NCBI GenBank assembly: GCA_032622095.1
Contig: CP136061.1
Coordinates: forward strand, 9,501,287 to 9,565,286
Reading direction: 5' to 3'
Length of the DNA: 64,000 nucleotides
Origin: Siphonodentalium dalli
Lineage: Eukaryota > Mollusca > Scaphopoda > Gadilida > Siphonodentaliidae
This document shows, piece after piece, positions 10,090 through 22,112 of this stretch; the first letter of the stretch is position 1, and every line of letters starts with the position of its first letter. A model generated the notes under the pieces. That model had not been told where the DNA came from. It searched no databases and saw only the letters and a program-made list of their open reading frames with translations. The position numbers and the translations under genes were made by a program.

Positions 10090-10604
10090 CCAGTATTAAA
10101 ATTTCAACACTGGGTCGTATTGCATCACCCGATCCAGTGTGTCACAGTTATACCGCTGACACAAAACTTGAGGATTTGCCATGTGGGGGATGCAAATACT
10201 GTACCCGAATACATACAAACTGGTCAAAATTTGAAGAAGATGTTGATTATGCAGTACCATTAGCAAAAGGATCATGTCAATTCGAATCAGAATTTGATCC
10301 AGAAGTTTATGAAAACACTTGCCCTACAATATCAGCAATAAATAGCCCCACTAATTTTGATCAGTGGGAATACAAGCCATCAAAGTTGAGTGTGATAGAT
10401 TCAGAAACTGGTTGGACGCACACCCAACTTGAAATTGCTAACAAAGCACTTCCTCAACCTGGAGTGCTAATTCAACAATTAACCTCCACTGATAATTTGG
10501 CATTATCCAGCCTAGGAAGCTCAGAAGAGTTGGGAAAAGCTCAAAGGGCTGACCCCGACATGGAAATAATTATTACTTGGTTGGAAAAAGGAGAAGAACC
10601 TTAA
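10090..10604 (+). pseudogene. pol: Ty3-type pol fragment: RNase H end to integrase linker
   Basis: The plus frame through 10,137-10,604 has the motif order found between RNase H and integrase in Ty3/gypsy polyproteins: a remnant of the 'NADxLSR' region (GRIASPDPV), then LEDLPCGGCKYC with its Cys cluster, an acidic linker (WSKFEEDVDYAVPLA), and a helical part ending EELGKAQRADPDMEIIITWL, the usual lead-in to integrase. Reverse transcriptase and most of RNase H are missing upstream. The frame stops at 10,604 and homology continues in another frame. The sister copy at 46,004 carries a one-base insertion. Confidence 0.75.
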
Positions 10605-10614
10605 GGTGATTTAT

Positions 10615-11733
10615 TCATCACTGGACCTTCTGCCAAACACTTTTGGATAAACTGGTCAAGGTTCCATTTTAAAACTGGACTTTTACATAAAACCCCGAAA
10701 TCTGGTAATACCAAGTAAATATGCTTCCGAAGTATTGGAATTATCCCATGACATACCCGCTTCTGGCCATCAGGGTGTTGCACGTACCGTATCCCCAATA
10801 AAACAGAATTTCTGTTGGTATGGAATGTCCAAAGACGTAGAATCCTTCGTCGCAGCTTTTCCACAATGCAACCAATCTAAAAAACCAACAAAACATGCAA
10901 AATGGGATATGACCAAGTATCATGCCGGTGACCCAATGGAAAGAGTTCATTTATATTTTCTAGGACCATTACACACTAGTGAAAAAGGGAGTAAATACAT
11001 TCTCATGATGATTGATCAATATACCAAATGGGTAGAGTGTACATGTATACCGCTTCCAGACCAAACAGCAGAAACAACGGCACTCATAGCAGTGAACGAA
11101 TTTTTTGCAAAGGTTTGGAGCCCCATTTCAAGTATTCACAGTTCAAGGGTCCTGTTTTGAAAGTAAACAGTTTACAGCAATTTGTGAACTTTTCCAAATT
11201 CATAAGTCCCGCTGGTCAAATCGAACGCCAGAATCGTATTCTTATGAACGCCGTCCGATATTACGTGGATAAAAACCAGAGAGACTGGGACAAGTACGTA
11301 CCCCAGCTTGCTGGAGCGTTGCGATCCTCAGTCAACCGTAACACCGGTTTTACCCCAAATAAACTCATGCTAGGTCGCGAGGTTAACCATCCTGCTGATT
11401 TAGTTTAAAATTTTAAGACCGATGAACAAAAACCAGAGCTCCCAGAGTAGTCTAGAAAAGGAGATAAAAACATGTCATGAAATTGAACGATCAACCCTTA
11501 AATCATCACAAGCCGTAATGAAACGCAATTATGACGTACACATCTCTAAGCACACACACAATGTGGGTGACCTGGTATATCTGTTAGACACAGCAAATGT
11601 CAAAGGTAAGACCAAAAAGTTGCAATAACCAATATGGAAAGGTCCAGGAATCATCTCTGCCAAATTCACACCATATCTTTTTAAAGTAATATTCAAAAAT
11701 ACAATAACGGTGGTGAATCATGATCGAATCAAC
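10615..11733 (+). pseudogene. pol: Ty3-type integrase, decayed and catalytically dead
   Basis: Continues the pol fragment in several frames. Visible in order: the HHCC region (HDIPASGHQG, then FPQCNQSKK, where the first Cys is replaced); the catalytic core with VHLYFLGPL, where the first acidic residue of DDE is Tyr; FTVQGSCFES, where the second Asp is Val; a deletion before GQIERQNRILMNAVR, which keeps the Glu; the TGFTPNKLMLGREVNHPADL motif; and a C-terminal SH3-like part (HNVGDLVYLLDT, WKGPGII, ITVVNHDRI). Frameshifts fall near 11,110-11,160 and 11,410, with a stop near 11,626. It ends within a few codons of the start of the second A segment at 11,734. The integrase joined retroelement DNA into chromosomes; this copy cannot. 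Confidence 0.82.
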
Positions 11734-12157
11734 CTTGCACACATATATATATTTATCATATGACTCAATCATTATTTACGTTGCATGGAAAGTATGTCAT
11801 AAATCAATTTCATATCAATTACTAGTTCATATCACCTTCCGATAATTTGATTGGTTTGTTGACAAAAAGTGTGTTCTGATTGGCTGAATGGCAGCCGGGG
11901 CCGAGCCGCTTCTCTAACTAAATGCAGGTCAAATTCGTGCGCGTCAATCAACGCGATGCCGAAATTCTCGCAATTATAATCTTGAAATATATAGTTTTGG
12001 ACATTGTTATACGATAAATAGAATATGTAATTCGTATTTATCTAATAAACATACGATATAATGTCACAAACTGAGAACAGAATAGCGCACTATGTCTTCG
12101 CGTGCATATTATTTCTGCTAGTTCACCAGGTGTAATTGGGCTTCCGGTGCAATGAAG

Positions 12158-12165
12158 TGACGTCA
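12158..12165. promoter_or_regulatory. Palindromic CRE/ATF-type site TGACGTCA (copy 2)
   Basis: Exact counterpart of 6986-6993, 5,172 bp away, retained with its neighbours. Confidence 0.25.
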
Positions 12166-12260
12166 CATTAACCTTTTGCTGCCGATGTCATATAGCTATT
12201 TAGTGATTTGTGTGCGTTTTGGACATCATAATCAATTTATAGGTGTCATATGATAAATAG

Positions 12261-12405
12261 AATATGTAATTCGTGTTTCTCTCATATGATATTTATGAAA
12301 CTCGTCACGAATTTTCAGTTTTCTCTCGCCGGAGGCTCGAGAAAAACTGAAAATTCTTAGACTCGTTTCATAAATATCATGTGAGAGAAACACTCATTTC
12401 ATATC
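12261..12405. repeat. Long imperfect palindrome (copy 2)
   Basis: Counterpart of the palindrome at 7089-7233, with the same arms and centre (CGCCGGAGGCT). Confidence 0.8.
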
Positions 12406-12777
12406 CTCTATATATTTCGTTGAATAAAATGTTGGTAAATAACGCGTTTTGTGTAATTTCATACTACAGTTGACTGTGATTAGCATTAGTTTTGGGCAAA
12501 TAATCGATTCTGATAACTGAAACGGCATTTTTTTTAATGGTGTTGTTAGAATCTGATGATATGGGGACCATGGATTGAGTACCTTTCACAGTTAACCGAC
12601 CATGTTAAAGCAAACATTCTATAGTACTTTGCTTATTGATCTTGTGAACACAATTGTGAACTGTGATCATCCACAGGTATTTCTAAAAGAGCTGCCGAAG
12701 TAGCTTTCCAACTGGCAGACATATTCCCACTACCAGATCACATCGAGTTTGTGGCAGCAGAAGTAGGGGACAATGTG

Positions 12778-13443
12778 GCTGTTCCAAACAGTTTGGAAAA
12801 CAACACAAATAAACCAACTCAAGACTTACTATGCAGATGTGAGCCAGTTCTCGTGGAAATAAGCATCTAACAATATGATATAAGCCCGTATTGTGCTTAT
12901 TTTCACAAGAACAGACCTGAAAACAATACAATTAAACAACTCAACACATACCATGAAGATGTCAGGCTATTTTCCTGAAAATACGCATTTAATTTTGTTC
13001 ATATAAGCTAACACTGGCTTATTTAATCGCAATTTAATATATATAAGTTCTAGATTGACCTAAAACACGGTTTTTTAAAACTAACATACCCTCTTAAAAA
13101 TACGCACATAATCGACCTATAATGTGAAATAGGTACATATTGTGATTATTTGATTCTCAAATAAGCAAATAATGGAGTCATAGCCGTGATTTAGTCTTAT
13201 GGTGCGTGGGCCACAGTGAAAACACATATTAAAGAGCGTACACCTGAAAAGTCGTGGATTGGCCTATATGAGTCATTGCCCGCATATTATCTGCTTAGAA
13301 TCGCCCCATTAGGCATCGATATTGTGACTAAATTGCTCTAATGTTCAGCACATTATCGACTCAAAATGAGTTATTCTAAGCAGATTATCTACCTAAAATA
13401 AATTCTTTATAAGCAGATAAAGTGCGGGTTTTCAGGGGAACTG
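12778..13443 (+). repeat. Array unit 1, edge monomer
   Basis: The left half keeps progenitor bases absent from the rest of the array (CCAGTTCTCGTGG, AGCCCGTATTG, GCTGTTCCAAACAGT). The right end is array-like (GAGTTATTC, AATAAATTC, GTGCGGG, GGAACTGGCTG). It is a transition monomer between segment A and the array. Confidence 0.85.
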
Positions 13444-14111
13444 GCTGTTTAAAACAGTGTGGAAAACAACACAAATAAACCAACTCAAGACTTACTATGC
13501 AGATGTGAGCCAGTACTCGTGGAAATAAGCATATAAACAATATGATATAAGCCCTATTGTGCTTATTTTCACAAGAACGGGCTTGAAAACAACACAATTA
13601 AACAACTCAACACTTACCATGAAGATGTCAGGCAATTTTCCTGAAAATACGCGTTTAATTTTGTTCATCTAAGCTAATGTTGGCTTATTTAATCGCAATT
13701 TAATATATATATAAGTTCTAGATTGACCTAAAACACGGTTTTTAAAACTAACATACCCTCTTAAAAATACGCACATAATCGACCTATAATGTGAAATAGG
13801 TACATATTATGATTATTTGATTCTCAAATAAGCAAATAATGGAGTCATAGCCGTGATTTAGTCTTATGGTGTGTGGGCCACAGTGAAAACACATATTAAA
13901 GAGCGTACACCTGAAAAGTCGTGGACTGGCCTATATGTGTCATTGCCCGCATATTATCTGCTTAGAATCGCCCCATTAGGCATCGATATTGTGACTAAAT
14001 TGCTCTAATGTTCAGCACATTATCGACTCAAAATGAGTTATTCTAAGCAGATTATCTACCTATAATAAATTCTTTATAAGCAGATAAAAGTGCGGGTTTT
14101 CAGGGGAACTG
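13444..14111 (+). repeat. Array unit 2, unclassified monomer
   Basis: Mixes marks: AGAACGGGC as in D, CTCGTGG, and a B/D-type body (TTTTTAAAACTAAC, TATTATGATT, GTGTGTGGG, GGACTGGCC). It precedes the first regular A monomer. Confidence 0.8.
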
Positions 14112-17100
14112 GCTGTTTAAAACAGTGTGGAAAACAACACAAATAAACCAACTCAAGACTTACTATGCAGATGTGAGCCAGTACTCGTGGAAATAAGCAT
14201 ATAAACAATATGATATAAGCCCTATTGTGCTTATTTTCACAAGAACAGGCTTGAAAACAACACAATTAAACAACTCAACACTTACCATGAAGATGTCAGG
14301 CAATTTTCCTGAAAATACGCGTTTAATTTTGTTCATCTAAGCTAATGTTGGCTTATTTAATCGCAATTTAATATATATATAAGTTCTAGATTGACCTAAA
14401 ACACGGTTTTAAAAACGAACATACCCTCTTACAAATACGCACATAATCGACCTATAATGTGAAATAGGTACATATTGTGATTATTTGATTCTCAAATAAG
14501 CAAATAATGGAGTCATAGCCGTGATTTAGTCTTATGGTGCGTGGGCCACAGTGAAAACACATATTAAAGAGCGTACACCTGAAAAGTCGTGGATTGGCCT
14601 ATATGTGTCATTGCCCGCATATTATCTGCTTAGAATCGCCCCATTAGGCATCGATATTGTGACTAAATTGCTCTAATGTTCAGCACATTATCGACTCAAA
14701 ATGAGTTATTCTAAGCAGATTATCTACCTATAATAAATTCTTTATAAGCAGATAAAGTGCGGGTTTTCAGGGGAACTGGCTGTTTAAAACAGTGTGGAAA
14801 ACAACACAAATAAACCAACTCAAGACTTACTATGCAGATGTGAGCCAGTACTCGTGGAAATAAGCATATAAACAATATGATATAAGCCCTATTGTGCTTA
14901 TTTTCACAAGAACAGGCTTGAAAACAACTCAATTAAACAACTCAACACTTACAATGAAGATGTCAGGCAATTTTCCTGAAAATACGCGTTTAATTTTGTT
15001 CATCTAAGCTAATGTTGGCTTATTTAATCGCAATTTAATATATATATAAGTTCTAGATTGACCTAAAACACGGTTTTTAAAACTAACATACCCTCTTAAA
15101 AATACGCACATAATCGACCTATAATGTGAAATAGGTACATATTATGATTATTTGATTCTCAAATAAGCAAATAATGGAGTCATAGCCGTGATTTAGTCTT
15201 ATGGTGTGTGGGCCACAGTGAAAACACATATTAAAGAGCGTACACCTGAAAAGTCGTGGACTGGCCTATATGTGTCATTGCCCGCATATTATCTGCTTAG
15301 AACGCCCCATTAGGCATCGATATTGTGACTAAATTGCTCTAATGTTCAGCACATTATCGACTCAAAATGAGTTATTCTAAGCAGATTATCTACCTAAAAT
15401 AAATTCTTTATAAGCAGATAAAGTGCGGGTTTTCAGGGGAACTGGCTGTTTAAAACAGTGTGGAAAACAACACAAATAAACCAACTCAAGACTTACTATG
15501 CAGATGTGAGCCAGTATTATTGGAAATAAGCATATAAACAATATGATATAAGCCCTATTGTGCTTATTTTCACAAGAACAGGCTTGAAAACAACACAATT
15601 AAACAACTCAACACTTACCATGAAGATGTCAGGCAATTTTCCTGAAAATACGTGTTTAATTTTGTTCATCTAAGCTAATGTTGGCTTATTTAATCGCAAT
15701 TTAATATATATATAAGTTCTAGATTGACCTAAAACACGGTTTTAAAAACAAACATACCCTCTTACAAATACGCACATAATCGACCTATAATGTGAAATAG
15801 GTACATATTGTGATTATTTGATTCTCAAATAAGCAAATAATGGAGTCATAGCCGTGATTTAGTCTTATGGTGCGTGGGCCACAGTGAAAACACATATTAA
15901 AGAGCGTACACCTGAAAAGTCGTGGATTGGTCTATATGTGTCATTGCCCGCATATTATCTGCTTAGAATCGCCCCATTAGGCATCGATGTTGTGACTAAA
16001 TTGCTCTAATGTTCAGCACATTATCCACTCAAAATGACTTATTCTAAGCAGATTATCTACCTAAAATAGTTCTTTATAAGCAGATAAAGTGCAGGTTTTC
16101 AGGGGAACTGGCTGTTTAAAACAATGTGGAAAACAACACAAATAAACCAACTCAAGACTTACTATGCAGATGTGAGCCAGTACTCGTGGAAATAAGCATA
16201 TAAACAATATGATATAAGCCCTATTGTGCTTATTTTCACAAGAACGGGCTTGAAAACAACACAATTAAACAACTCAACACTTACCATGAAGATGTCAGGC
16301 AATTTTCCTGAAAATACGCGTTTAATTTTGTTCATCTAAGCTAATGTTGGCTTATTTAATCGCAATTTAATATATATATAAGTTCTAGATTGACCTAAAA
16401 CACGGTTTTTAAAACTAACATACCCTCTTAAAAATACGCACATAATCGACCTATAATGTGAAATAGGTACATATTATGATTATTTGATTCTCAAATAAGC
16501 AAATAATGGAGTCATAGCCGTGATTTAGTCTTATGGTGTGTGGGCCACAGTGAAAACACATATTAAAGAGCGTACACCTGAAAAGTCGTGGACTGGCCTA
16601 TATGTGTCATTGCCCGCATATTATCTGCTTAGAATCGCCCCATTAGGCATCGATATTGTGACTAAATTGCTCTAATGTTCAGCACATTATCGACTCAAAA
16701 TGAGTTATTCTAAGCAGATTATCTACCTATAATAAATTCTTTATAAGCAGATAAAAGTGCGGGTTTTCAGGGGAACTGGCTGTTTAAAACAGTGTGGAAA
16801 ACAACACAAATAAACCAACTCAAGACTTACTATGCAGATGTGAGCCAGTACTCGTGGAAATAAGCATATAAACAATATGATATAAGCCCTATTGTGCTTA
16901 TTTTCACAAGAACAGGCTTGAAAACAACACAATTAAACAACTCAACACTTACCATGAAGATGTCAGGCAATTTTCCTGAAAATACGCGTTTAATTTTGTT
17001 CATCTAAGCTAATGTTGGCTTATTTAATCGCAATTTAATATATATATAAGTTCTAGATTGACCTAAAACACGGTTTTAAAAACGAACATACCCTCTTACA

Positions 17101-20100
17101 AATACGCACATAATCGACCTATAATGTGAAATAGGTACATATTGTGATTATTTGATTCTCAAATAAGCAAATAATGGAGTCATAGCCGTGATTTAGTCTT
17201 ATGGTGCGTGGGCCACAGTGAAAACACATATTAAAGAGCGTACACCTGAAAAGTCGTGGATTGGCCTATATGTGTCATTGCCCGCATATTATCTGCTTAG
17301 AATCGCCCCATTAGGCATCGATATTGTGACTAAATTGCTCTAATGTTCAGCACATTATCGACTCAAAATGAGTTATTCTAAGCAGATTATCTACCTATAA
17401 TAAATTCTTTATAAGCAGATAAAGTGCGGGTTTTCAGGGGAACTGGCTGTTTAAAACAGTGTGGAAAACAACACAAATAAACCAACTCAAGACTTACTAT
17501 GCAGATGTGAGCCAGTACTCGTGGAAATAAGCATATAAACAATATGATATAAGCCCTATTGTGCTTATTTTCACAAGAACAGGCTTGAAAACAACACAAT
17601 TAAACAACTCAACACTTACAATGAAGATGTCAGGCAATTTTCCTGAAAATACGCGTTTAATTTTGTTCATCTAAGCTAATGTTGGCTTATTTAATCGCAA
17701 TTTAATATATATATAAGTTCTAGATTGACCTAAAACACGGTTTTTAAAACTAACATACCCTCTTAAAAATACGCACATAATCGACCTATAATGTGAAATA
17801 GGTACATATTATGATTATTTGATTCTCAAATAAGCAAATAATGGAGTCATAGCCGTGATTTAGTCTTATGGTGTGTGGGCCACAGTGAAAACACATATTA
17901 AAGAGCGTACACCTGAAAAGTCGTGGACTGGCCTATATGTGTCATTGCCCGCATATTATCTGCTTAGAACGCCCCATTAGGCATCGATATTGTGACTAAA
18001 TTGCTCTAATGTTCAGCACATTATCGACTCAAAATGAGTTATTCTAAGCAGATTATCTACCTAAAATAAATTCTTTATAAGCAGATAAAGTGCGGGTTTT
18101 CAGGGGAACTGGCTGTTTAAAACAGTGTGGAAAACAACACAAATAAACCAACTCAAGACTTACTATGCAGATGTGAGCCAGTATTCTTGGAAATAAGCAT
18201 ATAAACAATATGATATAAGCCCTATTGTGCTTATTTTCACAAGAACAGGCTTGAAAACAACACAATTAAACAACTCAACACTTACCATGAAGATGTCAGG
18301 CAATTTTCCTGAAAATACGTGTTTAATTTTGTTCATCTAAGCTAATGTTGGCTTATTTAATCGCAATTTAATATATATATAAGTTCTAGATTGACCTAAA
18401 ACACGGTTTTAAAAACAAACATACCCTCTTACAAATACGCACATAATCGACCTATAATGTGAAATAGGTACATATTGTGATTATTTGATTCTCAAATAAG
18501 CAAATAATGGAGTCATAGCCGTGATTTAGTCTTATGGTGCGTGGGCCACAGTGAAAACACATATTAAAGAGCGTACACCTGAAAAGTCGTGGATTGGTCT
18601 ATATGTGTCATTGCCCGCATATTATCTGCTTAGAATCGCCCCATTAGGCATCGATGTTGTGACTAAATTGCTCTAATGTTCAGCACATTATCCACTCAAA
18701 ATGACTTATTCTAAGCAGATTATCTACCTAAAATAGTTCTTTATAAGCAGATAAAGTGCAGGTTTTCAGGGGAACTGGCTGTTTAAAACAATGTGGAAAA
18801 CAACACAAATAAACCAACTCAAGACTTACTATGCAGATGTGAGCCAGTACTCGTGGAAATAAGCATATAAACAATATGATATAAGCCCTATTGTGCTTAT
18901 TTTCACAAGAACGGGCTTGAAAACAACACAATTAAACAACTCAACACTTACCATGAAGATGTCAGGCAATTTTCCTGAAAATACGCGTTTAATTTTGTTC
19001 ATCTAAGCTAATGTTGGCTTATTTAATCGCAATTTAATATATATATAAGTTCTAGATTGACCTAAAACACGGTTTTTAAAACTAACATACCCTCTTAAAA
19101 ATACGCACATAATCGACCTATAATGTGAAATAGGTACATATTATGATTATTTGATTCTCAAATAAGCAAATAATGGAGTCATAGCCGTGATTTAGTCTTA
19201 TGGTGTGTGGGCCACAGTGAAAACACATATTAAAGAGCGTACACCTGAAAAGTCGTGGACTGGCCTATATGTGTCATTGCCCGCATATTATCTGCTTAGA
19301 ATCGCCCCATTAGGCATCGATATTGTGACTAAATTGCTCTAATGTTCAGCACATTATCGACTCAAAATGAGTTATTCTAAGCAGATTATCTACCTATAAT
19401 AAATTCTTTATAAGCAGATAAAAGTGCGGGTTTTCAGGGGAACTGGCTGTTTAAAACAGTGTGGAAAACAACACAAATAAACCAACTCAAGACTTACTAT
19501 GCAGATGTGAGCCAGTACTCGTGGAAATAAGCATATAAACAATATGATATAAGCCCTATTGTGCTTATTTTCACAAGAACAGGCTTGAAAACAACACAAT
19601 TAAACAACTCAACACTTACCATGAAGATGTCAGGCAATTTTCCTGAAAATACGCGTTTAATTTTGTTCATCTAAGCTAATGTTGGCTTATTTAATCGCAA
19701 TTTAATATATATATAAGTTCTAGATTGACCTAAAACACGGTTTTAAAAACGAACATACCCTCTTACAAATACGCACATAATCGACCTATAATGTGAAATA
19801 GGTACATATTGTGATTATTTGATTCTCAAATAAGCAAATAATGGAGTCATAGCCGTGATTTAGTCTTATGGTGCGTGGGCCACAGTGAAAACACATATTA
19901 AAGAGCGTACACCTGAAAAGTCGTGGATTGGCCTATATGTGTCATTGCCCGCATATTATCTGCTTAGAATCGCCCCATTAGGCATCGATATTGTGACTAA
20001 ATTGCTCTAATGTTCAGCACATTATCGACTCAAAATGAGTTATTCTAAGCAGATTATCTACCTATAATAAATTCTTTATAAGCAGATAAAGTGCGGGTTT

Positions 20101-22112
20101 TCAGGGGAACTGGCTGTTTAAAACAGTGTGGAAAACAACACAAATAAACCAACTCAAGACTTACTATGCAGATGTGAGCCAGTACTCGTGGAAATAAGCA
20201 TATAAACAATATGATATAAGCCCTATTGTGCTTATTTTCACAAGAACAGGCTTGAAAACAACACAATTAAACAACTCAACACTTACAATGAAGATGTCAG
20301 GCAATTTTCCTGAAAATACGCGTTTAATTTTGTTCATCTAAGCTAATGTTGGCTTATTTAATCGCAATTTAATATATATATAAGTTCTAGATTGACCTAA
20401 AACACGGTTTTTAAAACTAACATACCCTCTTAAAAATACGCACATAATCGACCTATAATGTGAAATAGGTACATATTATGATTATTTGATTCTCAAATAA
20501 GCAAATAATGGAGTCATAGCCGTGATTTAGTCTTATGGTGTGTGGGCCACAGTGAAAACACATATTAAAGAGCGTACACCTGAAAAGTCGTGGACTGGCC
20601 TATATGTGTCATTGCCCGCATATTATCTGCTTAGAACGCCCCATTAGGCATCGATATTGTGACTAAATTGCTCTAATGTTCAGCACATTATCGACTCAAA
20701 ATGAGTTATTCTAAGCAGATTATCTACCTAAAATAAATTCTTTATAAGCAGATAAAGTGCGGGTTTTCAGGGGAACTGGCTGTTTAAAACAGTGTGGAAA
20801 ACAACACAAATAAACCAACTCAAGACTTACTATGCAGATGTGAGCCAGTATTCTTGGAAATAAGCATATAAACAATATGATATAAGCCCTATTGTGCTTA
20901 TTTTCACAAGAACAGGCTTGAAAACAACACAATTAAACAACTCAACACTTACCATGAAGATGTCAGGCAATTTTCCTGAAAATACGCGTTTAATTTTGTT
21001 CATCTAAGCTAATGTTGGCTTATTTAATCGCAATTTAATATATATATAAGTTCTAGATTGACCTAAAACACGGTTTTAAAAACAAACATACCCTCTTACA
21101 AATACGCACATAATCGACCTATAATGTGAAATAGGTACATATTGTGATTATTTGATTCTCAAATAAGCAAATAATGGAGTCATAGCCGTGATTTAGTCTT
21201 ATGGTGCGTGGGCCACAGTGAAAACACATATTAAAGAGCGTACACCTGAAAAGTCGTGGATTGGTCTATATGTGTCATTGCCCGCATATTATCTGCTTAG
21301 AATCGCCCCATTAGGCATCGATGTTGTGACTAAATTGCTCTAATGTTCAGCACATTATCCACTCAAAATGACTTATTCTAAGCAGATTATCTACCTAAAA
21401 TAGTTCTTTATAAGCAGATAAAGTGCAGGTTTTCAGGGGAACTGGCTGTTTAAAACAATGTGGAAAACAACACAAATAAACCAACTCAAGACTTACTATG
21501 CAGATGTGAGCCAGTACTCGTGGAAATAAGCATATAAACAATATGATATAAGCCCTATTGTGCTTATTTTCACAAGAACGGGCTTGAAAACAACACAATT
21601 AAACAACTCAACACTTACCATGAAGATGTCAGGCAATTTTCCTGAAAATACGCGTTTAATTTTGTTCATCTAAGCTAATGTTGGCTTATTTAATCGCAAT
21701 TTAATATATATATAAGTTCTAGATTGACCTAAAACACGGTTTTTAAAACTAACATACCCTCTTAAAAATACGCACATAATCGACCTATAATGTGAAATAG
21801 GTACATATTATGATTATTTGATTCTCAAATAAGCAAATAATGGAGTCATAGCCGTGATTTAGTCTTATGGTGTGTGGGCCACAGTGAAAACACATATTAA
21901 AGAGCGTACACCTGAAAAGTCGTGGACTGGCCTATATGTGTCATTGCCCGCATATTATCTGCTTAGAATCGCCCCATTAGGCATCGATATTGTGACTAAA
22001 TTGCTCTAATGTTCAGCACATTATCGACTCAAAATGAGTTATTCTAAGCAGATTATCTACCTATAATAAATTCTTTATAAGCAGATAAAAGTGCGGGTTT
22101 TCAGGGGAACTG
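14112..22112 (+). repeat. Three regular ABCD higher-order units
   Basis: Higher-order copies at 14,112-16,778, 16,779-19,445 and 19,446-22,112, each 2,667 bp. The C monomers of the first two share a private ATACGTGTTTAAT variant (15,651 and 18,318), and the first C has GTATTATTGG instead of GTATTCTTGG. Confidence 0.92.

Larger units (their letters stand above)
6562..10616 (+). repeat. Segmental duplication, copy 1 (A-B-pol, unexpanded)
   Basis: From CTTGCACACATATATATA at 6562 the sequence is nearly identical to that starting at 11,734 (offset 5,172, becoming 5,186 after a 14-bp insertion in copy 2). Past the satellite array it matches 44,117-46,487 (offset about 35,860). The match ends at about 10,617/46,487 inside a Ty3-type pol fragment. 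Copy 1 contains the satellite monomer only once. The left border coincides with the place where, in copy 2, the integrase frame of the upstream element ends, so the two copies abut in direct tandem. Confidence 0.92.
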
